A stretch of 64,000 bases of DNA from Leifsonia sp. NPDC080035 (GTDB lineage: Bacteria; Actinomycetota; Actinomycetes; Actinomycetales; Microbacteriaceae): the NCBI RefSeq assembly GCF_040050925.1, contig NZ_CP157390.1:2232001-2296000 (forward strand). The letters run 5' to 3'. The number at the start of each line of letters is the position of its first letter. The first letter of the stretch is position 1. Below are positions 15,881 through 24,834 of this stretch, in pieces. The position numbers and the translations under genes are program-made. Under the pieces are notes generated by a model that worked only from the letters and a program-made list of their open reading frames with translations, made no database searches and was not told the origin of the DNA.

Positions 15881-16653
15881 GCGACGTGCTCGTCCCGGCC
15901 GTCGCGTATGGGCATCCAGCGGCTCCCCCGCTCGTGTACCTGCGCGGGCTGCCGTCGGAACCGGGACGGGCGCGCGGGCTGGACGCCCTCACCGAGCGGA
16001 TCATCGTGCGGGGCCCCGCCCGCAGCCGCCGCGTGCACGCCATCGGCCGCCCTGTCCGCATCCGGCCGGGAACGAGCATGGCCGGCATCGCGGACGTCTA
16101 CGCCGACCTGATCCGCCGCCGCTTCGACGGTCCCGCCGCGCTGATGGGCGTCTCCACCGGCGCGAGCATCGCCCTCCAGCTGGCGACCGATCACCCGGAG
16201 CTCGTCAGCTCGCTCGTCGTCGCCGCCGGCGCCGCGACGCTGGGCGCGGAGGGCAGGGCCGTCCAGCGCCGCTACTCCGACCTCCTCGCGGACGGGCACA
16301 AGGAGGCGACCGAGCAGCTGGCCGTCGCGACGATGGACGCGCCGTTGCTCGCCCCCGCGGTCCGGGTCGCCTCCCGTGTGGTTCCGGCGCCCGCCGACCG
16401 CGCGGGCCTCCGCGCTCTCGTGGAGGCGGAGGACGGCTACGACGTGCGCGAGAGTCTCGGCCGTGTGCGCGTCCCGGTGCTCGTCGTCTCCGGCGGCCGC
16501 GACCGCTTCTACCCGCCCGCGGTCGCCGCCGACACCGTGCGGCGGCTCCCGGACGCGACGCACATCGTCTACCCGAACCGCTCGCACGCCGGAACCCCGC
16601 TGCACCCGCGATTCGCGGGTGACGTCGGAGCGTTCCTGCGCCGTCAGCCCTGA
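15877..16653 (+). CDS. Alpha/beta hydrolase
   Basis: A 258-residue alpha/beta hydrolase whose catalytic triad can be read: nucleophile elbow GVSTG (Ser about 93), acid in SGGRDRFYPP and His in NRSHAGTP. It lacks a signal peptide. It is translationally coupled to the histidine kinase (ATGA) and overlaps the convergent SGNH hydrolase gene by 10 bases. Substrate unknown. Confidence 0.85.
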   Translation: MSDVLVPAVAYGHPAAPPLVYLRGLPSEPGRARGLDALTERIIVRGPARSRRVHAIGRPVRIRPGTSMAGIADVYADLIRRRFDGPAALMGVSTGASIALQLATDHPELVSSLVVAAGAATLGAEGRAVQRRYSDLLADGHKEATEQLAVATMDAPLLAPAVRVASRVVPAPADRAGLRALVEAEDGYDVRESLGRVRVPVLVVSGGRDRFYPPAVAADTVRRLPDATHIVYPNRSHAGTPLHPRFAGDVGAFLRRQP

Positions 16654-17813
16654 GCCGCGAACGGCCCGCCTTGCCCGAACACCAGCCGCGCGAACCGCTC
16701 CGCCATCAGGGCCTGCACGTCGTCGCCGGGATGCAGGTTGTCCGGCAGCGGCGACGTGGTGGCGTCGGCCGGCCCGTACAGGGCGTGGCCGTCGAGGTAG
16801 TGGATGGCTGGATCCTCGGCCGAGCGCAGGTGCACGATGCGGCTCAGCTCGTCGCGGATGACGCCCAGGCTGAGCTTGCCCTCGGCCAGCTCCTCCGCGC
16901 GTCCGCGCGTGATGTTCCAGAGCTCCGGGCGCGACGGGTCCTGCATCGTCGGACCGGGCAGCTCCTCCACCGGCGCGCAGAAGATCGGCGAGACGACGAG
17001 CAGCGGAACGTCCGGGTGGCCGTCGCGGAGGGTGTCCAGGAAGCCGTGCACGGCGGAGCGGAAGATGCGCGCCCGCATCAGGTCGCCGTTGACCACGTTG
17101 ATGCCGACCTTGACGCTGATGAGATCCGCCGGGGTGTCCCGCATGGTGCGCGCGGTCAGCTGGTCAAGCAGCGCGTTGCCCGAGAACGCCGCGCTCGTGA
17201 GTTCGACGCCGGTCGAGCGCGCGACGGCCACCGGCCAGGTCGCGCCGATCCGCGTCGCGATGTAGCCGTGACTGATCGAGCTGCCGTGGTGCAGCCATCG
17301 CCGCCCGACCGGAGGGGCGGGCGGCGAGACCGGTGCGTCGGCGCGCAGGGCGATCAGCTCCACCTCGTCGGTGTATGGCAGCCACAGCTCGACGTCCTTC
17401 ACCCCGCCGCGGAGCCCGTCGAAACGCAGAACGTCGTCGTCGCCCGGAACGCGGTACGCCGACGGCCGCTCGAAGCTGAAGACGAAGCGGGAGCCGGCGA
17501 CGGAGGCCCGGGTCTGCTCCAGCCGGCCGTCGACCACAAGCTCGTACCCGCTCGCTGGGAGCGGGACCCGCTCGTCCTCGACCATCTTGGTCCCGTTGAC
17601 GGTCAGCTCGATCGCCGTCGCCGCGGTGCGAAAGGCCAGCCGGACGCCGGCGCACTGCGAGACGGAGGCGAGCATGAAGTCGTCCGGGATGCGCGACCAC
17701 TGGTCGGCGCGCACCCGCCGCGGCAGCAGCCCGCGCTCGCCGCGTTCGACCCCGACGGCACCGCGGATCGCGACGGGCCCGCCGCGGGACGGGTCGAGTT
17801 CGACGTCGATCAT
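16644..17813 (-). CDS. SGNH/GDSL hydrolase, SsfX3-like
   Basis: The 389-residue protein has an N-terminal beta-sandwich-like half and a C-terminal SGNH domain. Catalytic blocks are visible: block I HHGSSISHG (Ser nucleophile), block II SGN, block III VGINVVN (Asn oxyanion), and block V DNLHPGDD with the Asp-His pair. Proteins of this architecture act as esterases on acylated sugars or polyketides. It overlaps the glycosidase-like gene by ATGA and ends the sugar-uptake operon, so it probably removes acyl groups from the imported or surface glycan. Confidence 0.87.
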   Translation of the reverse strand: MIDVELDPSRGGPVAIRGAVGVERGERGLLPRRVRADQWSRIPDDFMLASVSQCAGVRLAFRTAATAIELTVNGTKMVEDERVPLPASGYELVVDGRLEQTRASVAGSRFVFSFERPSAYRVPGDDDVLRFDGLRGGVKDVELWLPYTDEVELIALRADAPVSPPAPPVGRRWLHHGSSISHGYIATRIGATWPVAVARSTGVELTSAAFSGNALLDQLTARTMRDTPADLISVKVGINVVNGDLMRARIFRSAVHGFLDTLRDGHPDVPLLVVSPIFCAPVEELPGPTMQDPSRPELWNITRGRAEELAEGKLSLGVIRDELSRIVHLRSAEDPAIHYLDGHALYGPADATTSPLPDNLHPGDDVQALMAERFARLVFGQGGPFAAQG

Positions 17814-19918
17814 GCCCGCGCCCGGACGGTGTGCTCCGTCCCGCCGACGCGAAGGCCGGCGAGCACGGCGTCGGGATCGAGCCGGTGGACGCAGCCGTCG
17901 ACCTGAAGGCCGCCGCCGACCGCCGCGCGCGCCCCGAAGACCGACTCGATCACGAGCGCCACCCAGGCCCCGGCGGACGAGCACGCCCAGTCGTTGATGT
18001 AGGGCAGCTGCGGCGGCGCCTTCCGCGCGCCGCCTCCGATGCCCGGCAGCGCCTCCTCGACGAAGTGAGCTTGGCCGGGAGGGCCCTGGTTCGCGGTGCG
18101 GGCGAGGCCGCCGAGCCACGGCAGCGCGATGTCGGCGGCGCCGAGCTCGATCAGCGCCCGCGCGGCGTCCGCCGGCCACGCCGGGTACGCCCCGTTCCAC
18201 TGGTGGTCGGGGCGGACGCTGAAGCTGGCGTCCGGGTCCCAGGGGGAGAGGGCGCGCATCCAGTTCTCGGTCTGCAGGTCGTGGCGGAAGAACGAGACCA
18301 TCTCCTCGCGCACCCGCGGCTCCAGGTCGCTCGCGATGGTGGTGCCGACGATGTTGAAGTCGTAGCAGTGCTTGACCGGGATGCGGCCGCCGTCGGGCTG
18401 GCCGGCGGCGAAGTGCCCGGCGCCGTCGATGTAGAGGGAGCGGACGTGCGGGAGGAGCGCGTCGGCCGACCGGCGCAGCTCCTCGGCCGGACCGGTGCGG
18501 CCGCGCAGCTCGAGCAGGTCGGCCGCGGTCCGCAGGTTCCAGACGTTCGCGGCGTTCAGGCTGGCGACCTCGTGCGTGTACGAGCTGACGCACTCCAGGA
18601 GGTTGTCGATCTCGCCGTAGTCGGCCAGCTCGCCGGCGACGCGGAGCCCCCGCCACGCCTCCGCCCACTCCACGACGTGATCGAGCACGCCGCGACCGGC
18701 CACCTCGACGTCGAGGAACGCCGTGTCGCCGGAGTAGCGGACGTAGTCGGCGACCATCCTCGTCATCGCGTAGTCGTTCACCGAGTACCAGCGGCCGACC
18801 GGTGCGCCGGTGAGCGCGGAGGTGCCGAAGTGGGTGTGGATGTCGCTCTCGATCCAGTGCAGCAGCTGGCCGCGCATCTCGGCGGGGTCGAGCAGGGCGT
18901 GCACGACCGAACTCAGCGAGTAGTCCCAGATGAACGTGGTGGTCGCCCAGTAGTTCGGCATCAGGGTGTCGTAGCTGCGGCCGAGCACCGAGCCCGGGTA
19001 GTCGCGGCGGAACCAGATCACGCCGAGGGCGCCCCACCAGTAGAGGCGCCGGAGCTCGTCGGAGGTCGTCTCCAGCACGGGCAGGTGGCCGGAGAACTCG
19101 GCGTTGCCCGGCGTGAACGCGGCCGCGAGCCGGCTGTTCCAGAACTCTTCGGCGGCGTCGACGGCCGCCGGCACGTCGTCGGCCACGCGCTCGAACGCGG
19201 CCTCGGCGTCCGCGGCGCGCTCGGCGACGGCGTGCACGTAGCCGACGCGGCCGGTCGCCCCCGGCGCGAGCTCGAGCACCACCTCCACCTCGCCGCCGCG
19301 TCCTGCGCCGCCGATGCCGACCTCGAACCCGTCGACGGGCGACGGCGGCACGGCGCTGATCCGCGCCGCCCCCGGCGCGTCGACGCCCTGGACGCTGACC
19401 GCGGTGCGCCCGGCGTCGGTGAACGAGAGCCGCCCCGCCGGGTCGAGCACCGTCGCGGTGTTGTGCAGGTTCGGGGACTCCGCGTCCCCCCACGACCCTT
19501 CGGCACGCGTGACCCGCGCCGCGAGCGCCAGGCCGATCCTGGTGCTGCGCGGGGCGACCGAGGTGTTGCGCACCCGGATGTCGACGGCGACCGCCGGCTC
19601 GCCGGGAACGCAGACGGTCACCGTCTCCAGCTCCAGCCCGTCGAGCACGGCCGTGCGCACGACCCGGTCGGGACGCCAGGCGTGCGTGATCGGCACGCCG
19701 TACGACTCGAACACGCGGCCGTCCACGAAGAGCGCCGCCGTCTTCGCGAGACCCTGCGACACCGGCGGGAAGGTGACGGACGAGAGCCCGACGAGGTCGT
19801 GTCCGACCGTCACCGTCCCGATCGCGTTGGTCAGGCCGGAGGGTGCGATGAGGTCGTCGTAGTGGTGGCTGACCGGGTCGGCGGCGAGGTCGGCGACGGT
19901 CGGGATGGTGCGGGGCAT
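17810..19918 (-). CDS. Large glycoside-hydrolase-like protein with alpha/alpha-barrel
   Basis: The 702 residues have an N-terminal beta-sandwich (about 1-250) and an alpha/alpha-toroid-like half with aromatic, acidic motifs such as TTFIWDYS, RWYSVNDYAMTRM and HQWNGAYPAWP. This is the arrangement of GH63/GH37/GH78-like clan enzymes, but I cannot assign a CAZy family. No signal peptide is seen, so it likely acts inside the cell on imported oligosaccharides. It lies directly downstream of the ABC permeases and is coupled to the SGNH hydrolase. Start ATG has TGGAG upstream. Confidence 0.72.
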   Translation of the reverse strand: MPRTIPTVADLAADPVSHHYDDLIAPSGLTNAIGTVTVGHDLVGLSSVTFPPVSQGLAKTAALFVDGRVFESYGVPITHAWRPDRVVRTAVLDGLELETVTVCVPGEPAVAVDIRVRNTSVAPRSTRIGLALAARVTRAEGSWGDAESPNLHNTATVLDPAGRLSFTDAGRTAVSVQGVDAPGAARISAVPPSPVDGFEVGIGGAGRGGEVEVVLELAPGATGRVGYVHAVAERAADAEAAFERVADDVPAAVDAAEEFWNSRLAAAFTPGNAEFSGHLPVLETTSDELRRLYWWGALGVIWFRRDYPGSVLGRSYDTLMPNYWATTTFIWDYSLSSVVHALLDPAEMRGQLLHWIESDIHTHFGTSALTGAPVGRWYSVNDYAMTRMVADYVRYSGDTAFLDVEVAGRGVLDHVVEWAEAWRGLRVAGELADYGEIDNLLECVSSYTHEVASLNAANVWNLRTAADLLELRGRTGPAEELRRSADALLPHVRSLYIDGAGHFAAGQPDGGRIPVKHCYDFNIVGTTIASDLEPRVREEMVSFFRHDLQTENWMRALSPWDPDASFSVRPDHQWNGAYPAWPADAARALIELGAADIALPWLGGLARTANQGPPGQAHFVEEALPGIGGGARKAPPQLPYINDWACSSAGAWVALVIESVFGARAAVGGGLQVDGCVHRLDPDAVLAGLRVGGTEHTVRARA

Positions 19919-19950
19919 CGGCGCTCCAGGGGTCGTGGCGGCGGGCCCGG

Positions 19951-20775
19951 TCAGTACTGACCGAGCGCCAGGCCGCGGGAGAAGAACTTCTGAGTGAACA
20001 GGAACAGCACCACGGTCGGCAGGGACACCAGGATGCCCGCCGCCAGCACCGTGGAGAGCTGCGCGCCGCCGTAGGTGCTCTGCATCCCGCTCAGGGTGGT
20101 GACGATGGGCCGCACGTTGTCGGACTGGGCGAGCGTCAGACCCAGCAGCAGGTCGTTCCAGATGAACGTGGCCTGCAGGATGAAGACCGCCACCAGGGCG
20201 CTCGATGCCATCGGCAGGTAGATCCGCGTGAAGATCCGCCAGGTGGATGCGCCGTCGACCACGGCCGCCTCGAACACGTTGTGCGCGATCCCCGTGAAGA
20301 AGTTGCGCATCACGAACGCACTGAACGGGATGGAGATCACGGTGTAGACGATGATCATGCCGACCTGGGTGTCGAACAGCCCGACGCGCGAGTAGCCGTC
20401 GAACAGCGGCAGCAGGATCATCTGCAGCGGGAACACCGTCCCTCCGAAGATGAACGCGAACCAGAAGAACCCGCGCCTGAGCCCGAGCGCGACGATCGCG
20501 AACCCGGCTGCGGCGCCGACGATCACGGCGATGAGGGGCGAGACGACGGCGTAGATCACCGTGCTCGCGATGCTGTCGCCGAGGTTGCTGAGCTGCCAGG
20601 CCTCGGCCATGTTCGACAGCAGGTCCATCCCGGTGGGGATCCAGGACTGGTTGGAGTCGTAGGCCTGCGGCGACTTGCTGGCGTTGATGACGAGCAGGTA
20701 GACCGGCAGCAGCCAGATGATGCCGAAGACGACCAGGACGGTCGTCCTGACGATGCGGGATGCGGTGGACGCCAT
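19951..20775 (-). CDS. Carbohydrate ABC transporter permease, MalG-like
   Basis: A 274-residue permease with six predicted helices and the EAA loop EAAVVDGASTWRIFTRIYLP that contacts the ATPase. It follows the MalF-like gene by 7 nt. As usual for the CUT1 sugar importers of actinobacteria, no ATPase is encoded here; a shared MsiK-like ATPase elsewhere in the genome is expected. Confidence 0.93.
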   Translation of the reverse strand: MASTASRIVRTTVLVVFGIIWLLPVYLLVINASKSPQAYDSNQSWIPTGMDLLSNMAEAWQLSNLGDSIASTVIYAVVSPLIAVIVGAAAGFAIVALGLRRGFFWFAFIFGGTVFPLQMILLPLFDGYSRVGLFDTQVGMIIVYTVISIPFSAFVMRNFFTGIAHNVFEAAVVDGASTWRIFTRIYLPMASSALVAVFILQATFIWNDLLLGLTLAQSDNVRPIVTTLSGMQSTYGGAQLSTVLAAGILVSLPTVVLFLFTQKFFSRGLALGQY

Positions 20776-20782
20776 GGTTCTC

Positions 20783-21658
20783 CTAGAACTCGTTCTTCTT
20801 CGAGAGCTGCTGCCGCAGGTACAGGATGGACGCGAGCAGGGTCACCACGGTCAGGAACACCGCGATGGCGGAGCCGAGGCCGTACTGGCTGTCGACGAAC
20901 GTGTCGTTGTACATGGTGAGGGCGAGCGTCTCGGACACCCGGCCGGGGCCGCCCTTGGTCATCCCGAGGACGATGTCGAAGGTCTTCAGGCTGGCCACGA
21001 TCGAGAGGCCGATGACGACGGTGGTCAGCGGGCGCAGCATCGGCCAGAGGATGCTGCCGAACAGCCGGAAGCCGCGGGCGCCGTCCAGGCGTGCCGCCTC
21101 CAGGGGCTCCTTGGGGATGGACTGCAGGCCGATCGTGAACAGCAGCGCGTTGACGCCGACGCCCTGCCACGCCGCCGCGACGATCATCACGACGGTGTTG
21201 AGCGGCGCATCCAGCAGCCAGCGCGGCGTGTGGGCGACGCCGAAGAAGTGCAGGGCCTGGTCGAGGGCGCCGTTGCTCTGCAGCACGAACGACCAGATCA
21301 GGCCGACCCCGATGCCGGAGATCGCGTACGGGATCAGGAACGGCAGCCGCAGCCAGACGCCGCCCTTCAGGTTGAAGGTCAGCAGCGCGAGGCCGAGGCC
21401 GAGCCCGACGGGGATGATGAGGGTCCCGACCACCCAGAGCAGCGTGTTGAAGACGGAGTTGAGGAAGTCCGGGTCCTCGAACATCGTCTGGTAGTTCGAG
21501 AGGCCGGCCCAGGTGGGGTCGCCGAGGCCGTTGTAGTCGGTGAAGCTGAGGAAGACGGTCCAGAGCAGGGGCAGGTAGAGCAGGACGGACACCAGGAGCA
21601 CGCCCGGGGCGATGAAGCCCCGGGCGGCCCAGCGGTACTGCGGTCGGGCGTCGCTCAC
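20783..21658 (-). CDS. Carbohydrate ABC transporter permease, MalF-like
   Basis: The 291-residue CUT1 permease has six helices and an EAA loop (EAARLDGARGFRLFGSILWP). Its GTG start shares one base with the TAG stop of the binding-protein gene, so translation is coupled. It forms the channel with the MalG-like partner. Confidence 0.93.
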   Translation of the reverse strand: MSDARPQYRWAARGFIAPGVLLVSVLLYLPLLWTVFLSFTDYNGLGDPTWAGLSNYQTMFEDPDFLNSVFNTLLWVVGTLIIPVGLGLGLALLTFNLKGGVWLRLPFLIPYAISGIGVGLIWSFVLQSNGALDQALHFFGVAHTPRWLLDAPLNTVVMIVAAAWQGVGVNALLFTIGLQSIPKEPLEAARLDGARGFRLFGSILWPMLRPLTTVVIGLSIVASLKTFDIVLGMTKGGPGRVSETLALTMYNDTFVDSQYGLGSAIAVFLTVVTLLASILYLRQQLSKKNEF

Positions 21659-22917
21659 TACTTCTTGCTCGCCCAGTACTTGTCGGCGGCGTCCTGGATC
21701 TTCTGCAGGAACGGCTTCGGGTCTCCCGGGTTGGCCGAGAACGCACCGAACTCCTCAAGCGCGACGTTGAGGATCGGCGTGGGAGCCGCCTCGAAGTAGC
21801 GCGTCACCAGCTGGTAGTCGCCGCCGGCGACGTCCTCGCCGAGCTTCTTGAGGCCCTCGTCCTTCACCTCGGCCTTCGGGTTGAACGGCACGTCGCCGCG
21901 CGCGTTGCTCCACGCCGTCTGGGCGCCCGGCGTCATCCACCACTTCGAGTAGGCGAGGCCGAGGTCCTTCTGCTTCGAGCTCTGCGCGACGCACATCGGT
22001 CCGGTCTCCACCGGCACCGGCGTCTTGCTGAGGCTCGGGTCGACCGCCGGGATGATGAAGTAGTCGTAGTCGGTGCCCGCCTTCATCCCCACGCCGTCGA
22101 GGGATGCCCCGAAGAACGTGCCGAAGTTGATCATCGCCATGTCGCCCTGCTTCAGCATCTGGGCGGGATCGGTCTTGCTTCCCGCGTCGCTGAACCAGCC
22201 CTTCTTCTCCTGGTCGAGCCAGGTGTTCATGATGTCGACGATGCGCGGGTCGGTGTACTTCACCGAGCCGTCGGAGAGCCCGTTGTAGAGCTTCGGGTCG
22301 GTGCCGGCCACGAGGGTCTCGAACCAGGGGAAGGTGAACAGGGTGCTGGTCTGGTAGAACGGCGTCACCCCGTTCTGCTTGAGCTTCGCGGCGTCGTCCA
22401 TCAGCTCCTGCCAGGAGGTGGGCTTCTGGATGTCGTACTTGTCGAAGATCTTCTTGTTGTAGTACATGACCCAGTAGGCGATGTTCATGGGGACGCAGTA
22501 CTGCTTCCCGTCGAACGTGTAGTACTTCTCCAGGTCCTTGCTCACCGACCCGTCGGCGATCGCGCCCTTCCAGATGGAGGAGGTGTCGGCCACCAGCTTC
22601 TGGTCGACGAGCTGCGTGAGCTGGTCGCCGGTCGCCCAGGTGAACAGGCCGGGGCTCTGCTGTGTGCGGAAGGACTGCTTGACGAACGCCTGGTACTGGT
22701 TCTCGTCCGAGTACCCGGTGGTGCTGAGCGAGATCTTGACGTCCTTCTGCGACGTCGGGTTCAGCGACTGGAACTGGGGTTTCCAGGCGGCCTTGTCCGT
22801 GTAGAACTTGAGCGTGCCCGTCGTGCCGCCGCTGGAGCCGTTGCCGGAGCATCCGGCCAGCAGCAGTCCCGCCGCCAGCGCGGAGGCCGCGAGCGCCAGG
22901 GTGCGTTTCTTGAACAT
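21658..22917 (-). CDS. Extracellular sugar-binding lipoprotein of an ABC importer
   Basis: The 419-residue protein has a lipoprotein signal with lipobox LLLAGCSG (lipidated Cys about 24) and a family-1 solute-binding fold. The start ATG has AAGGGAG upstream. It heads the transport operon; a LacI-type operator lies 66 bp upstream. Together with the mannose-6-phosphate-isomerase-like and ROK kinase genes it points to uptake of an oligosaccharide; the exact sugar is not known. Confidence 0.93.
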   Translation of the reverse strand: MFKKRTLALAASALAAGLLLAGCSGNGSSGGTTGTLKFYTDKAAWKPQFQSLNPTSQKDVKISLSTTGYSDENQYQAFVKQSFRTQQSPGLFTWATGDQLTQLVDQKLVADTSSIWKGAIADGSVSKDLEKYYTFDGKQYCVPMNIAYWVMYYNKKIFDKYDIQKPTSWQELMDDAAKLKQNGVTPFYQTSTLFTFPWFETLVAGTDPKLYNGLSDGSVKYTDPRIVDIMNTWLDQEKKGWFSDAGSKTDPAQMLKQGDMAMINFGTFFGASLDGVGMKAGTDYDYFIIPAVDPSLSKTPVPVETGPMCVAQSSKQKDLGLAYSKWWMTPGAQTAWSNARGDVPFNPKAEVKDEGLKKLGEDVAGGDYQLVTRYFEAAPTPILNVALEEFGAFSANPGDPKPFLQKIQDAADKYWASKK

Positions 22918-22982
22918 GTGAACTCCCTTGTTCGGGTCCGGCGATGGGCCGGGTACTGTGGTCCCTCGCTGCCCGGGATGCG

Positions 22983-22998
22983 TTGGTATCGTTACCAA
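22983..22998. promoter_or_regulatory. LacI-family operator (site 1)
   Basis: TTGGTA-TCGT-TACCAA is a perfect dyad with a 4-nt centre, upstream of the binding-protein operon. Fifteen of its 16 bases recur at 25767-25782, and the same half-sites occur at 26939-26954. Three copies around one LacI gene define a local regulon. Confidence 0.85.
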
Positions 22999-23064
22999 AC
23001 CGCCTGGGGAAAAACTACCAGGCGTGTCCGGGCGCTGCAAGGAGCAGGGGTGGCTGGTGCGTAT

Positions 23065-24834
23065 TCAGTTGTCGGTGGTGACGGTGCCGCGCACGGAGGC
23101 CTTCACGGTGGCGAAGGTCGTGCTCGTGGAGCCCGCCGCACGGCGGACGATGAAGGGGCCGACCGCGGCCGGAACGATGAACGTCTCGGCGTAGTGGACC
23201 CGGTACGGGGGGAAGGCGCCGGAGGGGCTGACCACGTCGACGGCGTCGCCCTCGACCAGGTTCAGCACGTTCACGGTGCCCTCGGTGTCGTGGTGCGCCT
23301 CCTCGGAGAACCAGTGCCTGCGCACCTCCAGGAACTCGAGCGCGTGCAGCCCCGTCCGCTCCTCGCGCACGCCGCCCTCGTCCGAGATCAGCTCGACCTG
23401 GTCGAGGAGGTTCTCGCGCACCCAGTCGGTGTCGCGGTCCCACTGGATGTTGTTGCGGCCGTGCTCCAGGTGGACAGGGCGGGGGATGCCGTCCAGGCCG
23501 ACGCGTCCCCAGTCCCAGAGCTTGAAGGTGAAGATGAACGGCGTCGCGGAGATCTCGAGCACCATCGAGTCCGCTCCGGACGCGTGCACGGTGCCGGCGG
23601 GGATCGAGAAGTGATCGTGCTTGCGCGCAGGGAACCGGTTCACGTACTTCTCGGCGTCGAACGGCGTCTCCGGGTCGGCTGCCGCCTCCAGCGCGCCCAG
23701 CATCTCGGCGGGATCGACGCCCTCCTTGGTGCCGAGGTAGACGACCGCGTCGTCCGTCGCGTCGAGCAGGTAGTAGCTCTCGTCCTGCGTGTAGTGCATC
23801 CCGAAGGTGTCGAGGATGTAGTCGGTCAGCGGGTGCACCTGCAGCGAGAGGTTGCCGCCCTCCATCGTGTCCAGGAAGTCGAAGCGGATGGGGAACTCCG
23901 CGCCGAAGCGCGCGAACGTCTTCGCTCCGAGCAGCTCGCGCGGCCGGGTGAGCACCAGGTCCATCGCGGGGATCTCGACGACGCGGCCGTCCGCCTCCAG
24001 CAGCAGGGAGTTCTCCTCCGGCACGCAGTCGAAGCACCACGCGTAGTTGTCCACGGACGGATCGAGGTCCAGCTTCTCCTTCATCCACTGGCCGCCCCAC
24101 ACGCCGGGGTCGAAGAACGGGACGACCCGGAACGGCGTCGTCACCGCTGCGGCGAGGGCGCCGCGGAACGCGTCGCCGGTGATCAGCCCCGCCCCGGCGA
24201 TGCTGGTGTTGGTGTCGAGCACGAAGTCGACCCGGTCGAACAGCCCGCGCTTGTGCCGGTCGGCGGTGCGCCACTCCACGAAGAAGCCGCGCTTGTACTT
24301 GCGCAGGTTGTCCTCGCCGGCGTTCGCGGTGTGCCAGTTGGTGGCGCCTGCGCGCTGGCGGCGCTGGATCTCCCAGCGGGCGAGGTCGGCGAGGACGAGC
24401 GTCGCGTGCGGCACGGGGACGAGCGAGGCGCCCCAGCCGACCAGGACCGTCGGGCGGTGCGATGCGGCGACGGCCGCGCCGAGCGCATCGAGCTCCGCGC
24501 GGATGTAGAACTCGTCGAGCGTGAAGTGGCTCATCACCCCGAACACCCGGTCGTCGGTGAGGTTGCGGGCGATCATCGCCTCCAGCTGTTCGGCCGGCTT
24601 CGCCGCGTCCTCCATGTCGATCACCGTGTAGTCGGGCAGCGCCTCCCGCAGCTCGGCGACGAGTGCGGGCACGTCGACGCCGGGGTAGCAGTCCACCTCG
24701 ATGATCGGCGCCCCGCCGGAGGCCTGGCGCGCGCTCTCGTCCAGCCGGGCCCACGCCTCCGCGCCGCTCCAGACGGAGCTGCCGGCCGGGAGCGGGATGG
24801 TCGGCTGTCGGTCGTAGCTGGATCGGGATGTCAC
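23065..24834 (-). CDS. manA: Class I mannose-6-phosphate-isomerase-like protein with large N-terminal domain
   Basis: The C-terminal half of this 589-residue protein carries type I phosphomannose isomerase zinc motifs: LSLQVHP (Gln and His), a Glu in QDESYYLL, and PAGTVHASG. The first 230 or so residues form an extra domain that is not part of the classical ManA and that I cannot name. The enzyme should interconvert mannose-6-phosphate and fructose-6-phosphate or a related sugar phosphate. GTG start with AAAGGA upstream, overlapping the ROK kinase stop (GTGA). A 7-bp stem (23001-23024) follows its stop. Confidence 0.82.
   Translation of the reverse strand: MTSRSSYDRQPTIPLPAGSSVWSGAEAWARLDESARQASGGAPIIEVDCYPGVDVPALVAELREALPDYTVIDMEDAAKPAEQLEAMIARNLTDDRVFGVMSHFTLDEFYIRAELDALGAAVAASHRPTVLVGWGASLVPVPHATLVLADLARWEIQRRQRAGATNWHTANAGEDNLRKYKRGFFVEWRTADRHKRGLFDRVDFVLDTNTSIAGAGLITGDAFRGALAAAVTTPFRVVPFFDPGVWGGQWMKEKLDLDPSVDNYAWCFDCVPEENSLLLEADGRVVEIPAMDLVLTRPRELLGAKTFARFGAEFPIRFDFLDTMEGGNLSLQVHPLTDYILDTFGMHYTQDESYYLLDATDDAVVYLGTKEGVDPAEMLGALEAAADPETPFDAEKYVNRFPARKHDHFSIPAGTVHASGADSMVLEISATPFIFTFKLWDWGRVGLDGIPRPVHLEHGRNNIQWDRDTDWVRENLLDQVELISDEGGVREERTGLHALEFLEVRRHWFSEEAHHDTEGTVNVLNLVEGDAVDVVSPSGAFPPYRVHYAETFIVPAAVGPFIVRRAAGSTSTTFATVKASVRGTVTTDN

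Noticed and set aside
15877..16653. Possibility that the alpha/beta hydrolase is a third member of a signalling cassette
   Set aside because: Only translational coupling to the kinase supports this; no signalling domain or partner is visible.
16644..19493. A 949-codon minus-strand frame over the glycosidase and SGNH genes
   Set aside because: Its upstream part is an out-of-frame shadow; the true SGNH start is the ATG overlapping the previous stop.
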